A stretch of DNA of 64,000 bases from Legionella massiliensis (lineage in GTDB: Bacteria > Pseudomonadota > Gammaproteobacteria > Legionellales > Legionellaceae): contig NZ_CCVW01000001.1 of the NCBI RefSeq assembly GCF_000756815.1, positions 982,001 to 1,046,000 of the forward strand, read 5' to 3'. The position numbers and the translations under genes were made by a program. Positions 51,765 to 60,424 of this stretch are shown here, one piece after another. The notes under the pieces were generated by a model. That model was not told where the DNA came from and ran no database searches. It was given only the letters and a program-made list of their open reading frames with translations. Numbering within the stretch: position 1 is the stretch's first letter; every line of letters starts with the position of its first letter.

Positions 51765-52164
51765 AAACAATCTCCTAAATTATCTCTTAATAAGGTTTGT
51801 TGTAGCTAACAGACTTTTAATCGATAATTATGTACAAATATTAGACAGCTGATCAAGAAAATGCAAATATTTGGTTTTGTATGACGGGTGATCTAAGGGG
51901 CTCTGCTATAACGTCAGTGGAGCCACCAAGGATGCAGTCTCGGAAGCAGCCGATACAACAGACTGAAAATACGCCATTCTTTCTCTATTTTGTTGTATGG
52001 ATTGGCTGCATTCCCGCTGTTTGAATTCGAGAGCAACATAGAGTGGTGCATACAGTTGCTCTATTTCCGTGCTCAAGAAACGAAATAAAATATTCGTTTG
52101 TTGCCCAAAATAAGAAGACCTGGTCAGTTGGCGTAATGTGCCAACTACACGGCATGGATATTAC
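51765..52164. other. Gene-free interval before IS3 remnant
   Basis: Upstream control region of the desaturase/PKS transcript, AT-rich. An imperfect inverted repeat (GCAGCCGATACAACA at 51946 and TGTTGTATGGATTGGCTGC ending at 52009) lies here. No intact gene is supported; the part after about 52040 is likely transposon-derived. Confidence 0.4.
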
Positions 52165-52502
52165 AGTTATCAGCACCACCAAAGGAATAAACCAGATGAT
52201 CCTAAGCATCAAGAAACTCTTGAATGGGTAAAGAAAATAGCTGAAGCCAGCCAGTATTGTTATGGAAGCCTATGAGTAAAAGAGGAGATTGCTGGGATAA
52301 TAGTGTTATTGAAAGCTTCTTTGGTCGTTTAAAGCAAGAACGAGCTCAATGGCGAAATTATCAAACTCGATGGGAAGCTCAGCAGGATATTTTGAATTAC
52401 ATCACTATGTTCTATAACAGCCACAGATTGCATTCTTACTTAGGTTATTTAAGTCCAAATCAATTTGAAAAACAAAGCGATTGTTTAGTGAAAGTTGCTT
52501 AA
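52165..52502 (+). pseudogene. Internally deleted IS3-family transposase (OrfB) remnant
   Basis: One frame reads SYQHHQRNKPDDPKHQETLEWVKKIAEASQYCYGS, the N-terminal part of IS3-type OrfB. At about 52260 it switches frame to MSKRGDCWDNSVIESFFGRLKQE and the C-terminal YNSHRLHSYLGYLSPNQFE. The central part with the first catalytic Asp residues is missing. A TGGTTGACCACA end sequence follows at about 52519. Not functional. Confidence 0.8.
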
Positions 52503-52853
52503 CAGGGGTGTAACATTTTGGTTGACCACACTATTTTCGTCGGGACCCCATTCTTGCAAGAACTTCTCACATCATTCAGCCCAAAAATCAATAACGTCTA
52601 GCTCAAAAGAATAATGGGCTAGGGATTGCGAAGATATTCTCTGACGACCTACAAAACTTGATTTAGCCCTTTTTGCCTAAGAACAAGCAGGCTTTGACAG
52701 AGTATTAGAGCATTCACTTTACTGTCTTTAAATAGTTTTATTAATCAATAAATTACATCATAGGGTTTAGATGCAGTTACCCCTGCAATCTTTGTTGATC
52801 ACAATTTGAGCATATGTTAAATTATATGCCACTTATTGAGTCCAGAGAACAAA
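52503..52853. other. Gene-free interval after IS3 remnant
   Basis: Begins with the probable IS terminal sequence TGTAACATTTTGGTTGACCA. The remainder is AT-rich and probably holds the promoter of the following gene. No other feature seen. Confidence 0.4.
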
Positions 52854-54080
52854 ATGCCTCTTTCTAAAGAACAAAAAGAAACTTTATTAAAAAATTTATA
52901 CAATCCACGTATTAATGGTAATTTTATTTCAACATTATGCATTGATCCTCCTATTCCTGCGCAGGATCCCTTGATGGATCAAGAAAAAGCCAAAGCATGG
53001 ATATCACTACATTCCCAAGGCATAAGTCGTCAATGTGCAGAAAAGATTATTAGCAATACGGTGGTGTTCTCTTTTGAAGAGTTTTATATAGGACTACAGG
53101 AAAGTGTCGTCCAATTAAATCAATTATATAAAGATGGAAAGATTGATGCGAACCAATCTATTATTGTTGTTCCCCATACTACAGGCCGAAAAGAGTTATT
53201 GGGTGCTCGGAAAAGTCAAGCATGGGTGGCTTCCCTTGCTTTAACTTTCTTAGAATTTACTCCTTATCAAATAGTTGATCATAGTTATTTAACACCATTT
53301 TTAAAAACTCATCCTGATGTTAAACGGTTAATTTTTTTGGATGATACTGCTTATTCAGGTACAGATATGAGTGCCTATATCAGTAAATGTGAGACATATG
53401 GACTAACTGTAGATTTTATCATTCCTTTTTTAACTAATACTGCTTTATCTAAATTTAAACAATCGAATGATAAATTAAACCTTTTTTATTCTAGAATCAT
53501 TCCGGTAATTACTGAAATGGATTTTACTACTGAAGAGTTAGACTATTTAAGAAAGCACAGGATTACAGGTGATACTTCAAGTCTAGATCTTTCTCGTATC
53601 ACTTTGACTATTCACGCTCATAAAAAAGCAGATAGTTACTCAATTGCTGAAAAAATACTTACCTATGGTTTCCCTATTGAATATCCGAAGGAAACAAGGG
53701 ATAAAATACAGATGCTCTTTTCATTGGAAAATAATAGCCTTCAAGATGATAATAGCCTCCAACGGGTTCAGTTTATTCCCGATGTTAGCCCACCTTACAA
53801 ACTACAAGAGCCATTACGTTTTTTAAGCCATTTTATTAGCACTACTGTTTCTGTTGAGGAAGAAGGTAAGATGGTTAACTCTGTTGATTCTGATATAAAG
53901 GTAAAAAACAATATACAATCGAATGCATCTAATCTCTTCTTTGGACGAAATGCTACAAATAGTAATTCTTCATTCCAGTTGTCGGAGGGGACTAGTCTTA
54001 ATGATGAATACAGCCCCAACTTAGATTCTGAACAGGAAACAACGATGGTCGCGCTATCTCGTTGTCATTCAGTACCCTAA
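52854..54080 (+). CDS. Phosphoribosyltransferase-like protein, effector candidate
   Basis: 408 residues from ATG MPLSKEQKETLL; a TTG six codons upstream is an alternative. Around residues 100-180 it has a type I PRTase-like pattern. IIVVPHTTGRKELLGARKSQAWVASLAL is followed by VKRLIFLDDTAYSGTDMSAYISKC, where LDDTAYSGT resembles the PRPP-binding loop (DD..xTGxT). The C-terminal 80 residues are Ser/Asn-rich and low in complexity. Position between transposon remnants and codon composition like the neighbouring effector-like genes suggest acquisition. Substrate, if any, is unknown. Confidence 0.6.
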   Translation: MPLSKEQKETLLKNLYNPRINGNFISTLCIDPPIPAQDPLMDQEKAKAWISLHSQGISRQCAEKIISNTVVFSFEEFYIGLQESVVQLNQLYKDGKIDANQSIIVVPHTTGRKELLGARKSQAWVASLALTFLEFTPYQIVDHSYLTPFLKTHPDVKRLIFLDDTAYSGTDMSAYISKCETYGLTVDFIIPFLTNTALSKFKQSNDKLNLFYSRIIPVITEMDFTTEELDYLRKHRITGDTSSLDLSRITLTIHAHKKADSYSIAEKILTYGFPIEYPKETRDKIQMLFSLENNSLQDDNSLQRVQFIPDVSPPYKLQEPLRFLSHFISTTVSVEEEGKMVNSVDSDIKVKNNIQSNASNLFFGRNATNSNSSFQLSEGTSLNDEYSPNLDSEQETTMVALSRCHSVP

Positions 54081-54168
54081 TAGAACCACCGCGTCATCAC
54101 CTAATGGGGCCGACCCATTAGCAGCTAAAAGGACCACCTTATCTATCAAACTTTGGTTAAAAATAAGC

Positions 54169-54200
54169 GTGTAGTTTCTGCAAGTTTGCAGAAACTACAC
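54169..54200. repeat. 32-bp palindrome, copy 1
   Basis: Arms GTGTAGTTTCTGCAA and TTGCAGAAACTACAC, near-perfect palindrome. Related 32-bp palindromes are at 54762, 55943 and 56962. It lies after the PRTase-like gene; a weaker CTAATGGG..CCCATTAG hairpin is nearer its stop at 54101-54121. Confidence 0.75.
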
Positions 54201-54354
54201 CAAAATTCGTGTTAGGCAATTTCATTATTTGCTTGATGATTAGTATAAGTTCGCCTAGCGGTTCTCCATTTTTCCTGAGCTTGCGGCAACAGTGCGTGAC
54301 CAAGACAGGCCAGTAATTTAGCCTATAGCCTCGATGATATTAAGAGGAAGCTTT

Positions 54355-54734
54355 ATGATAAGTGACATAGATAAACTAGACTCAGTCAAACAAGCGTTTA
54401 GACATTGGCGAACTACTCGAACAAAGCGGGGACGAAACCCCAATGAGTTATGGGAGCAAGTCAAAGAACTATTGGTTGATTATACGCCTGCAAAAATCGG
54501 CATTCATTTGGGTATCAGTCCCATCCAAATCAGGAAAAACTAGCACATCAAGAGAATAAAAACTCGCAGTTTGTCGAGGTAAAGCAAAAACATCCGATAC
54601 CTGATTTAGGCGTTCTATTCAATAATGATGCTTTCTGTAGTGCCGAACTTCATCGTCCTTGTGGCAGTATACTGAAAATCAATGCATTACCTATACATAT
54701 GGCATCCAAACTGATGTTGGATTTCATGGGGTAA
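54355..54734 (+). pseudogene. Frameshifted IS66-type accessory ORF (TnpA-like)
   Basis: Start with GAGGAAG upstream. The frame reads DKLDSVKQAFRHWRTTRTKRGRNPNELWEQVKELL..GIHLGISPIQIRKN, then stops. One base away the homologous reading resumes as LAHQENKNSQFVEVKQ..ELHRPCGSILKINALPI and ends at 54734, indicating a single-base frameshift at the AAAAA run near 54536. This matches the small first protein of IS66-family elements. Confidence 0.75.
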
Positions 54735-54736
54735 CG

Positions 54737-54814
54737 ATGCTGCAGATTAGCCCACAACATCCTGACCTTTCTGCAATGGTGCGGAAAGGTCAGCGTACTC
54801 CTAACCCTGTCTGA
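54737..54814 (+). pseudogene. Truncated IS66 TnpB start
   Basis: The reading MLQISPQHP matches the beginning of IS66 TnpB. It then runs into the 32-bp palindrome and stops after 25 codons. The rest of tnpB is gone. Confidence 0.6.
54762..54793. repeat. 32-bp palindrome, copy 2
   Basis: Arms CTGACCTTTC and GAAAGGTCAG at the ends with inner TGCAA..TGCGG. It has the same length and inner pattern as the copies at 54169, 55943 and 56962, and lies at the break point of the truncated tnpB. Confidence 0.65.
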
Positions 54815-54984
54815 ATATATGATTTTCTTAATAGTAACTATTAAAAATATCCATTTCTTTTTAATAATTATTTAATTTATAAAAAGCACAATATGACTTT
54901 GCAAAATAGATGTGAAATCTATATCTCTTCGCACAATTATTTTGCAAAACGTTTTTTACTTATTTAACCTAAAAGAGTTATAGA

Positions 54985-55929
54985 ATGCCCAAATTTATAC
55001 CATATGAATCCCCAACATCCTTTCTCGCAGAGCGAATTGAATTTATTAATAAACTAAGAAATTGGTATTTTGAAACCAACAAATTTGATGATGAGTTATC
55101 TAGTTATGCACGAGATCCTCGCTCAAGATCTCTGCCTTATTTTTTGGGAGGACTTCATCCTTTTATTGCTATAAAAAAAGATATTATAGATACCTTTAAA
55201 CCTTATAAGGCTAATTTTCATATAAAGAGAGATCTCATTCAACCAATTAGGGGTATTGCTAATCTAATAAAAGGAGTATTTCATTTAATTGCAGCTCCAA
55301 CTATATTTTTAATAAACATACCAAGGCACATATATATGGGTGTTTTCTCATATATGTTTACTCGAAGTCTTGCCCGATTAGGTGGTGGTGTTTTAGATGG
55401 TCTTGGAAATATTATAAGAGGTTTATCTCAAATAGCATTTACACCTTTAAATTTATTGATAAAGATGCCTTTAAGGGGAATTATTACCTATATAAAAGGA
55501 CAGCCAACTTTGGCACAAAATTTAGAAAATCAAATTCAAGATTTAGAGCAACTTATAGTTAAAAAGGATAAAACTAATGAAGAAGCAATAACAATTGATA
55601 GGGGAATGAAATCAATAGCTGTGAAATTAAATAAAGCTAATGAGAGAGGTCAAGTCATTGGTCCCGTTAGTTTTGAGGTGGCACTAGAGGCTTTGGATCA
55701 GTGTTCTACCTTTAGCGAAAGAAGAGTTAATGGTAGAGGAGTACTCGAAGCTGCTATATCGGGCATGCCTTCAAATGAGGGATATAGCTATAGATCAAAA
55801 GATTCAGAAATAAAACAAACCCGAGCTCTTGCATTTCTTGGGGTATTCAGAGGTAAAATTCCGGAGCCAAAGGAAGAGCCCTCTTTAAGCGAAAAGTACA
55901 ATCGACTTATAGGAAATACATATATTTAA
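54985..55929 (+). CDS. Hydrophobic-hairpin protein of unknown function, effector candidate
   Basis: 314 residues, AT-rich gene. Residues about 85-175 contain several hydrophobic and glycine-rich stretches (GIANLIKGVFHLIAAPTIFLI, LARLGGGVLDGLGNIIRGLS) that could insert into or bind membranes. The C-terminal half is hydrophilic and helical (NLENQIQDLEQLIVKKDKTNEEAI). There is no signal peptide and no enzyme motif. It is flanked by transposon remnants and 32-bp palindromes. A Dot/Icm substrate that binds host membranes is one possibility, not shown. Confidence 0.6.
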   Translation: MPKFIPYESPTSFLAERIEFINKLRNWYFETNKFDDELSSYARDPRSRSLPYFLGGLHPFIAIKKDIIDTFKPYKANFHIKRDLIQPIRGIANLIKGVFHLIAAPTIFLINIPRHIYMGVFSYMFTRSLARLGGGVLDGLGNIIRGLSQIAFTPLNLLIKMPLRGIITYIKGQPTLAQNLENQIQDLEQLIVKKDKTNEEAITIDRGMKSIAVKLNKANERGQVIGPVSFEVALEALDQCSTFSERRVNGRGVLEAAISGMPSNEGYSYRSKDSEIKQTRALAFLGVFRGKIPEPKEEPSLSEKYNRLIGNTYI

Positions 55930-55942
55930 TTGTTATTTCTTT

Positions 55943-55974
55943 GTGACTTTTCCGCAAGCTTGCGGAAACGTCAC
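55943..55974. repeat. 32-bp palindrome, copy 3
   Basis: GTGACTTTTCCGCAAG and CTTGCGGAAACGTCAC, one mismatch between arms. It follows the preceding stop codon by 14 bases, so it could act as a terminator, although it lacks a T-run. Confidence 0.75.
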
Positions 55975-56049
55975 GACGATCCTTAGTCCCAGGCCATATT
56001 AATTGGTTGATTTATTTAGTCGCTTGAAAATATAAGGGAGCATGAGCTA

Positions 56050-56835
56050 TTACTGTTTAGGTTTAGAATCGAGATTTTGCTGCTCCTCTACTAAAGGGTT
56101 TTTGCTACTTTGAATTATAGGATCACCAAGGGAAGACATAAAAAACCTGTTAGGATTCCGGTGTGACGGATGATAAAGGTCAAGTGCCTCCGCCAATAAT
56201 TTTTCTTCTTGAGGAATATTACGTTCATCCCATACTTTGATGGTTAGCCAATTACTAGGTTTATCAACAGCAACAAAATACTCAGCTATTTTTTTTCCGT
56301 GCTCTTTCTCATACCAATAAGGATCACAAGCTTCCATTATGGCCTCCTCAGTGGTAATTTCATCTGATCTAAGTTTTAAAATAGCACCTTTAGTCTCATT
56401 TCCTTTACTGTTCCCACAGTCTACTTCAATTAATTTGCATCGATTATCCCATTCAAAAAACTTAACATGCTTCTCTACAATCGGCGAGTCCAGTTTTGAG
56501 TTTCCACTGAGCAAAGCAACTTGATAGTCACCGTCAATAACATCCTTCATCAGATTTATCGATTCATCTGACATTTCTAAAGCTTTATTCAAGTGTAATA
56601 CCATATTTATACCAGATGCCACTTTCAGAACAATGATTAAGCACGCAGAAGCATCCTTGGAACCAATATAATCAAAACGCTGATCATCTTTATCGATAAT
56701 CAACGCACATGACATGCCCACTAAGGCCAAACGAGAAAAATCAACATTAACCAAATCCACTGACTTTAAAGGAGTTATTTTTGCAACGGAGCCAGTTGAA
56801 GTATCTCTGTACTCAATATTTTGTTTGGTTTTCAT
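56050..56835 (-). CDS. Protein of unknown function
   Basis: 261 residues, mixed alpha/beta. DASACLIIVLKVASGINMVLHLNKALE has a Cys-His spacing vaguely like CheD/CNF-type deamidases, which is too weak to assign. KFFEWDNRCKLIEVDCGNSKGNETKGAILKL follows. The C-terminus is polar (VEEQQNLDSKPKQ). No signal peptide or membrane helix is present. It lies on the minus strand between two 32-bp palindromes. Effector status is a guess from context only. Confidence 0.6.
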   Translation of the reverse strand: MKTKQNIEYRDTSTGSVAKITPLKSVDLVNVDFSRLALVGMSCALIIDKDDQRFDYIGSKDASACLIIVLKVASGINMVLHLNKALEMSDESINLMKDVIDGDYQVALLSGNSKLDSPIVEKHVKFFEWDNRCKLIEVDCGNSKGNETKGAILKLRSDEITTEEAIMEACDPYWYEKEHGKKIAEYFVAVDKPSNWLTIKVWDERNIPQEEKLLAEALDLYHPSHRNPNRFFMSSLGDPIIQSSKNPLVEEQQNLDSKPKQ

Positions 56836-57231
56836 TATAGTCTGCCCAATTTGTTTTGGTGTATGTTGATACTATAAACGGTGGATATTAAAAGAAGGTT
56901 AGATACTCATGACTTGTTGGCATAGGGGGATGCCAATTTGGAATAATAATGTGAATTAGTTGTGAAGTTTCTGCAAGCTTGCAGAAACTTCACGGAGGGG
57001 GGCGTGACCTATTACAATTGATCGAAGCAAGAGTTACGAGATTCAGCAACAATTCTAATGCGCATTCTGTTCAGAGTCGAAATTTACAACTCTGTTTCTA
57101 CCTGCTTCTTTGTGAGGTTTCAGTAGAGTATCGATGAATGTGCTGTTAGGGGTTGTGAATGATTAGAACTACCAGCTTAGACCGACCCTGGTTATATAAC
57201 CTATTGATTTTTAATTGTTAATTATTCAATC
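56836..57231. other. Gene-free interval with palindrome
   Basis: Holds the fourth 32-bp palindrome at 56962-56993 and otherwise AT-rich sequence. The last part is probably the 5' side of the IS66 remnant; no intact gene seen. Confidence 0.4.
56962..56993. repeat. 32-bp palindrome, copy 4 (perfect)
   Basis: GTGAAGTTTCTGCAAG and CTTGCAGAAACTTCAC are exact complements. Compared with copy 1, the fourth base pair is changed on both arms, keeping the pairing. Confidence 0.8.
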
Positions 57232-57975
57232 TTGCCGTCCTTAAATAAGTATTGGATTGAGAAATTACACTGTGCGCTATGCAAAGAAGTATTCTCAGCA
57301 ACTATCCCCAAAAAGGTCAGCAAAGAAAAATATCATCCAAGCTTCAAAGCCATGTTGACCTTACAAAAATATTATATGGCCATGCCCTTTCATCGCCAGG
57401 ACTATTTCCAATCACTGCTTGGCTTTCCTATTGCAGCATCGACTCAATGGCAATTGATGGAGGAACTGGTTTCCTGTGTGTTATTGGTATTCCCCGCATT
57501 AGAAAAAATGGCCGCCAATTGTTCCTTGATTCACAATGATGATACGGTTGTTCGCATTGTTGATGTCATCCGCAACAACAGACAAAATCCAGGGCAAAAG
57601 AGAACAGGGATGTATACCACGGGTATTCTTGCTCAAAATGGTGCCCATAAAGTCGTTTTATTTTATAACAGCAAACGCCATTTAGGGGAAAACATGGCGC
57701 GCTTGCTGAATAAGCGGGATAAGAATAAAGGGCAAGTTATTCAGATGTGTGATGCACTGAGCCATAATATCCCCGCAAACCACCGCACCATTGTTTGCAA
57801 CTGCTTATCACATGGCTTTCGTAAATTTGAAGAGCTAAAGGTTTTTATCCCGAGCACTGTTAAACCTTCATGAAATGGCTGTCGATTCCATTTAAGGTTG
57901 ATGAAAAATCAAAGCAATTAGGCCACAATGAGCAGCAACGTTTGCAAACACATAGCCAACCTCCCTTGCAGAAAG
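57232..57975 (+). pseudogene. Truncated IS66-family transposase (TnpC)
   Basis: A zinc-ribbon-like start (IEKLHCALCKEVFSA) is followed by the IS66 region YHPSFKAMLTLQKYYMAMPFHRQDYFQ. Next come two catalytic Asp contexts (HNDDTVVRI and MCDALSHN). The main frame stops at 57873, but the homologous sequence continues in another frame (FKVDEKSKQLGHNEQQRLQTHSQP) to about 57975. The C-terminal catalytic Glu is absent. Non-functional. Confidence 0.8.
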
Positions 57976-58339
57976 GTCACGAAAGAAATAGCCTGCTTTC
58001 AAGGGCTCCAAAGGACTAGCCAAAATTCAGCAATTGCAAATTTTACGTAGTACAAATAATCTTTTCATAATATAGCAAGAGCATTATCCACCTGGAGATT
58101 AAATTCATCCATGTAAACGACTTATCTTCTCTCAAAGGACAGTAGAGGACTGGAGTTTTCCTAGTTTTAATCATTAAACGGGTTTGTCGTTGAGGTAAAG
58201 ATTGAGTGGGCAAAAGAGGTATTGATGAGAACCATCAATACTACAACCCTTCATGCAGCTTTTTGCTCAGCGATAAACGTGTCCTACACGACGCTCTTTC
58301 TTTATCTCTTAAACTATTTTTTTAATAGAGAGAACGAAA
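57976..58339. other. Gene-free interval with possible gene-fossil fragment
   Basis: At 57995-58010 AGCCTGCTTTCAAG is identical to a stretch in the following gene (about 59180), with similar flanks encoding SLLSR.P.D in both. The rest of the interval is AT-rich promoter sequence for the pseudokinase gene. Confidence 0.4.
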
Positions 58340-59320
58340 ATGCAAAGCAAATATGAATTATTAAAACTAGGTCAGATACTCCATGAAGATACTTATTACC
58401 AGCTTTATAGCGCAGCATATAAGAAACAACCCGCAGTAGCCTTAAAAATTAAAGGGATTGTCTACGATTTTAATCTCGACGAAATTGACCAGTTAAAAGA
58501 AAAGATTTCTGTGAGTAACAATTCATCTGTGCTCAAATTGATTGATGTCGTGTCCGATCGATCTGGTTCTACAAATATGGTAATAATTGAAAACTTTTCA
58601 AATATATTCTATGAGCTTTTAGCTAATAATTTGAAATTTTCTCAACATGACATTCTAAATTATGCGCTTACACTGAGTGAAAGCTGCGCATCTCTTGTGA
58701 GTGAAGGCTATGTTCCCAAAATAAGCTTTGAAACGGTATGTCTAGACAAGCAAGGGGCGATTAAATTAATTCATCCTCATTTGCTCAAGACTCTTAGTGG
58801 ATTGGTACTTACACCGCAAGAATGGAGAATGTCTAAAGCCAATAATAAAATGAAATTTCTTTTTAGGGCACCAGGATTTTCTAGATACAATTTCGATGAA
58901 GCCGCTTCAGTCTACGAATTCGGCTTGTTTTTATTGTATAGCTCTATTGGCAACCTTGATTTTATGAATAAATCAGATACTGAACTTGATAACATTGCCA
59001 AAGCAAAGGCTCACCCTGCTATTCCTGCTCATTGCCACCAAGACATTGCAACACTTATTACTAATTGTTTAAAACCTGAAGGTCGTCCCAGCTTTGCTCA
59101 AATCAGAGATTTCTTATCAATCCATCCAAAGATAGAGCAAGTTCAAACAGCAACGAAGAAGGTAGAGCAAGAAAAAAGTAGCCTGCTTTCAAGAATTCCT
59201 AGGGACATTATTAATCATGATCTGATGAAAGCAATTGATGCTTATGGTGTATTTGCTAGAAATAGTTCACTGCCTATAACCATTGATAATAGCTGTAATA
59301 ATACTGCAACCCCTAAGTAA
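58340..59320 (+). CDS. Pseudokinase-like protein, effector candidate
   Basis: 326 residues. The protein-kinase layout is visible. An N-lobe strand has the VAIK-like PAVALKIKGI, and a hinge-like VIIENFSNIFYELL follows. A region GYVPKISFETVCLDKQGAIKLIHPH lies where HRD...N and DFG should be, but has no HRD Asp, and the DFG position reads IHPH. After it come APGFSRYNFDEAASVYEFG (like APE..D.YSFG) and the C-lobe closing motif EGRPSFAQIRDFL. Loss of HRD and DFG suggests a pseudokinase acting as binding scaffold. The last 60 residues are an added tail with SSLLSRIPRDI. Low-GC neighbours and transposon remnants on both sides suggest acquired DNA. Confidence 0.7.
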   Translation: MQSKYELLKLGQILHEDTYYQLYSAAYKKQPAVALKIKGIVYDFNLDEIDQLKEKISVSNNSSVLKLIDVVSDRSGSTNMVIIENFSNIFYELLANNLKFSQHDILNYALTLSESCASLVSEGYVPKISFETVCLDKQGAIKLIHPHLLKTLSGLVLTPQEWRMSKANNKMKFLFRAPGFSRYNFDEAASVYEFGLFLLYSSIGNLDFMNKSDTELDNIAKAKAHPAIPAHCHQDIATLITNCLKPEGRPSFAQIRDFLSIHPKIEQVQTATKKVEQEKSSLLSRIPRDIINHDLMKAIDAYGVFARNSSLPITIDNSCNNTATPK

Positions 59321-59681
59321 CTCCTTTTACTTTTTCAACCTTTAAGGGGCCTGTGGAAGGACCCCAAAAAGTGTTAGTTCTGAGTTTAGTAGTCTTCCAG
59401 AAGTATTGTTTTAGGTGCTTTTCCATCGTATTGAGCATTGCAGCCACATCGATCTCATCATTGCTTTTTTTGAAATTATACTTACCCGTAAAAGCGATAT
59501 GCGACCAAGCAATAAGTGAAGCCCTTGCAAATTCTTCAATAATTTCTTGGCTAACCCCCTTTTTTGAGCATCTTCTCATAAATCGTGTTTAGAATAATAG
59601 CATCGTAAGCAATAATACAATTTGCGATGAGACGAACAGCATGTGAAGGTAATCCCCCCATTTTTAACTTCATTTTTATGG
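59313..59681 (-). pseudogene. C-terminal remnant of a Tn3-family transposase
   Basis: On the minus strand LPSHAVRLIANCIIAYDAIILNTIYEKMLKKG is followed, after a one-base shift at an A/G run near 59560, by VSQEIIEEFARASLIAWSHIAFTGKYNF. This matches the end of Tn3 transposases (SP.AW.HI...G.Y.F). Only about 120 codons remain and it overlaps the pseudokinase stop by eight bases. Confidence 0.75.
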
Positions 59682-59763
59682 CTTATTCTCGTTCCATTAA
59701 TTTTGGCACTATTCTCCGGGTCCTACCCCTGTTGCTATGCAATAGGCTACCTCCACCCCAAAC

Positions 59764-59784
59764 TCCCGCGGTCAAGCCGCGGGA
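59764..59784. repeat. GC-rich palindrome TCCCGCGG-TCAAG-CCGCGGGA
   Basis: Exact copy of the 21-bp unit at 36177-36197, standing between the Tn3 remnant and the next gene. Confidence 0.65.
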
Positions 59785-59827
59785 ATTCAATACTGGAGTG
59801 GGGGAGGGAACCTATTATGTTGCTATT

Positions 59828-60409
59828 TCAAGATCCTCCCGACATATTCGTTGGTTGATATATTTTATTGAAATAAGGAAGTTTTGACTCCACAGGAAAG
59901 AACTTTTGCAAGCACTGCAACGATTTAAAATTTGATATTCCATAAGGAGCATATTTTTCCTTTTGCTTTTCCCAAGTCATATTCTCGCCAGAATAGTCAA
60001 TTTCATGCCATTCACGACCTATGATATGCGAGGTATTATTGTCAAAAGCAGGGAGATTCTTAAATTTATAAAATTTCACTTCAGTTATTAAATATTCTGC
60101 CATTTTCTCAGTTTCGTTCTTATTTAAACCTCTGTTATAGGTAGCCATCCATAACTCTGTTGTTGTTTTTGGCATCAGATCTTGTAATTTAGACAAATAC
60201 AAAAAGTTAAAATCTGTGTTTTGTATATAATTTTCTAAGGCTTGTGCCTCTGAGTCTTGTAGTTTCATTTTATGCGAGGTCTGCTCAACTCTGGATTGCA
60301 AAACTGGACATAGCTTCTGCCATTCATTAGGTAAATGACATTCTCTGGCTATGACTGGTTTTGCAATGAAAATGGTTATAGCGATTACCATTGTTGCATG
60401 TAATTTCAT
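59828..60409 (-). CDS. Exported protein of unknown function
   Basis: 193 residues with an N-terminal signal peptide (MKLHATMVIAITIFIAKPVIA, cleavage probably after VIA). Cys residues in RECHLPNEWQKLCPVL and LQCLQKF could form disulphides. The mature part is helical and polar. No family is recognised. It follows the aldo/keto reductase gene on the same strand with 15 bp between them, so they may be co-transcribed. Confidence 0.7.
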   Translation of the reverse strand: MKLHATMVIAITIFIAKPVIARECHLPNEWQKLCPVLQSRVEQTSHKMKLQDSEAQALENYIQNTDFNFLYLSKLQDLMPKTTTELWMATYNRGLNKNETEKMAEYLITEVKFYKFKNLPAFDNNTSHIIGREWHEIDYSGENMTWEKQKEKYAPYGISNFKSLQCLQKFFPVESKLPYFNKIYQPTNMSGGS

Positions 60410-60424
60410 CTCAAATGATCCTTT

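Noticed and set aside
56050-56835. CheD/CNF1-type deamidase assignment
   Set aside because: Only a loose Cys-His spacing supports it; the family's surrounding motifs are not present.
59627-59887. Two overlapping plus-strand frames
   Set aside because: They run antisense to the Tn3 remnant and through the GC palindrome; translations look random.
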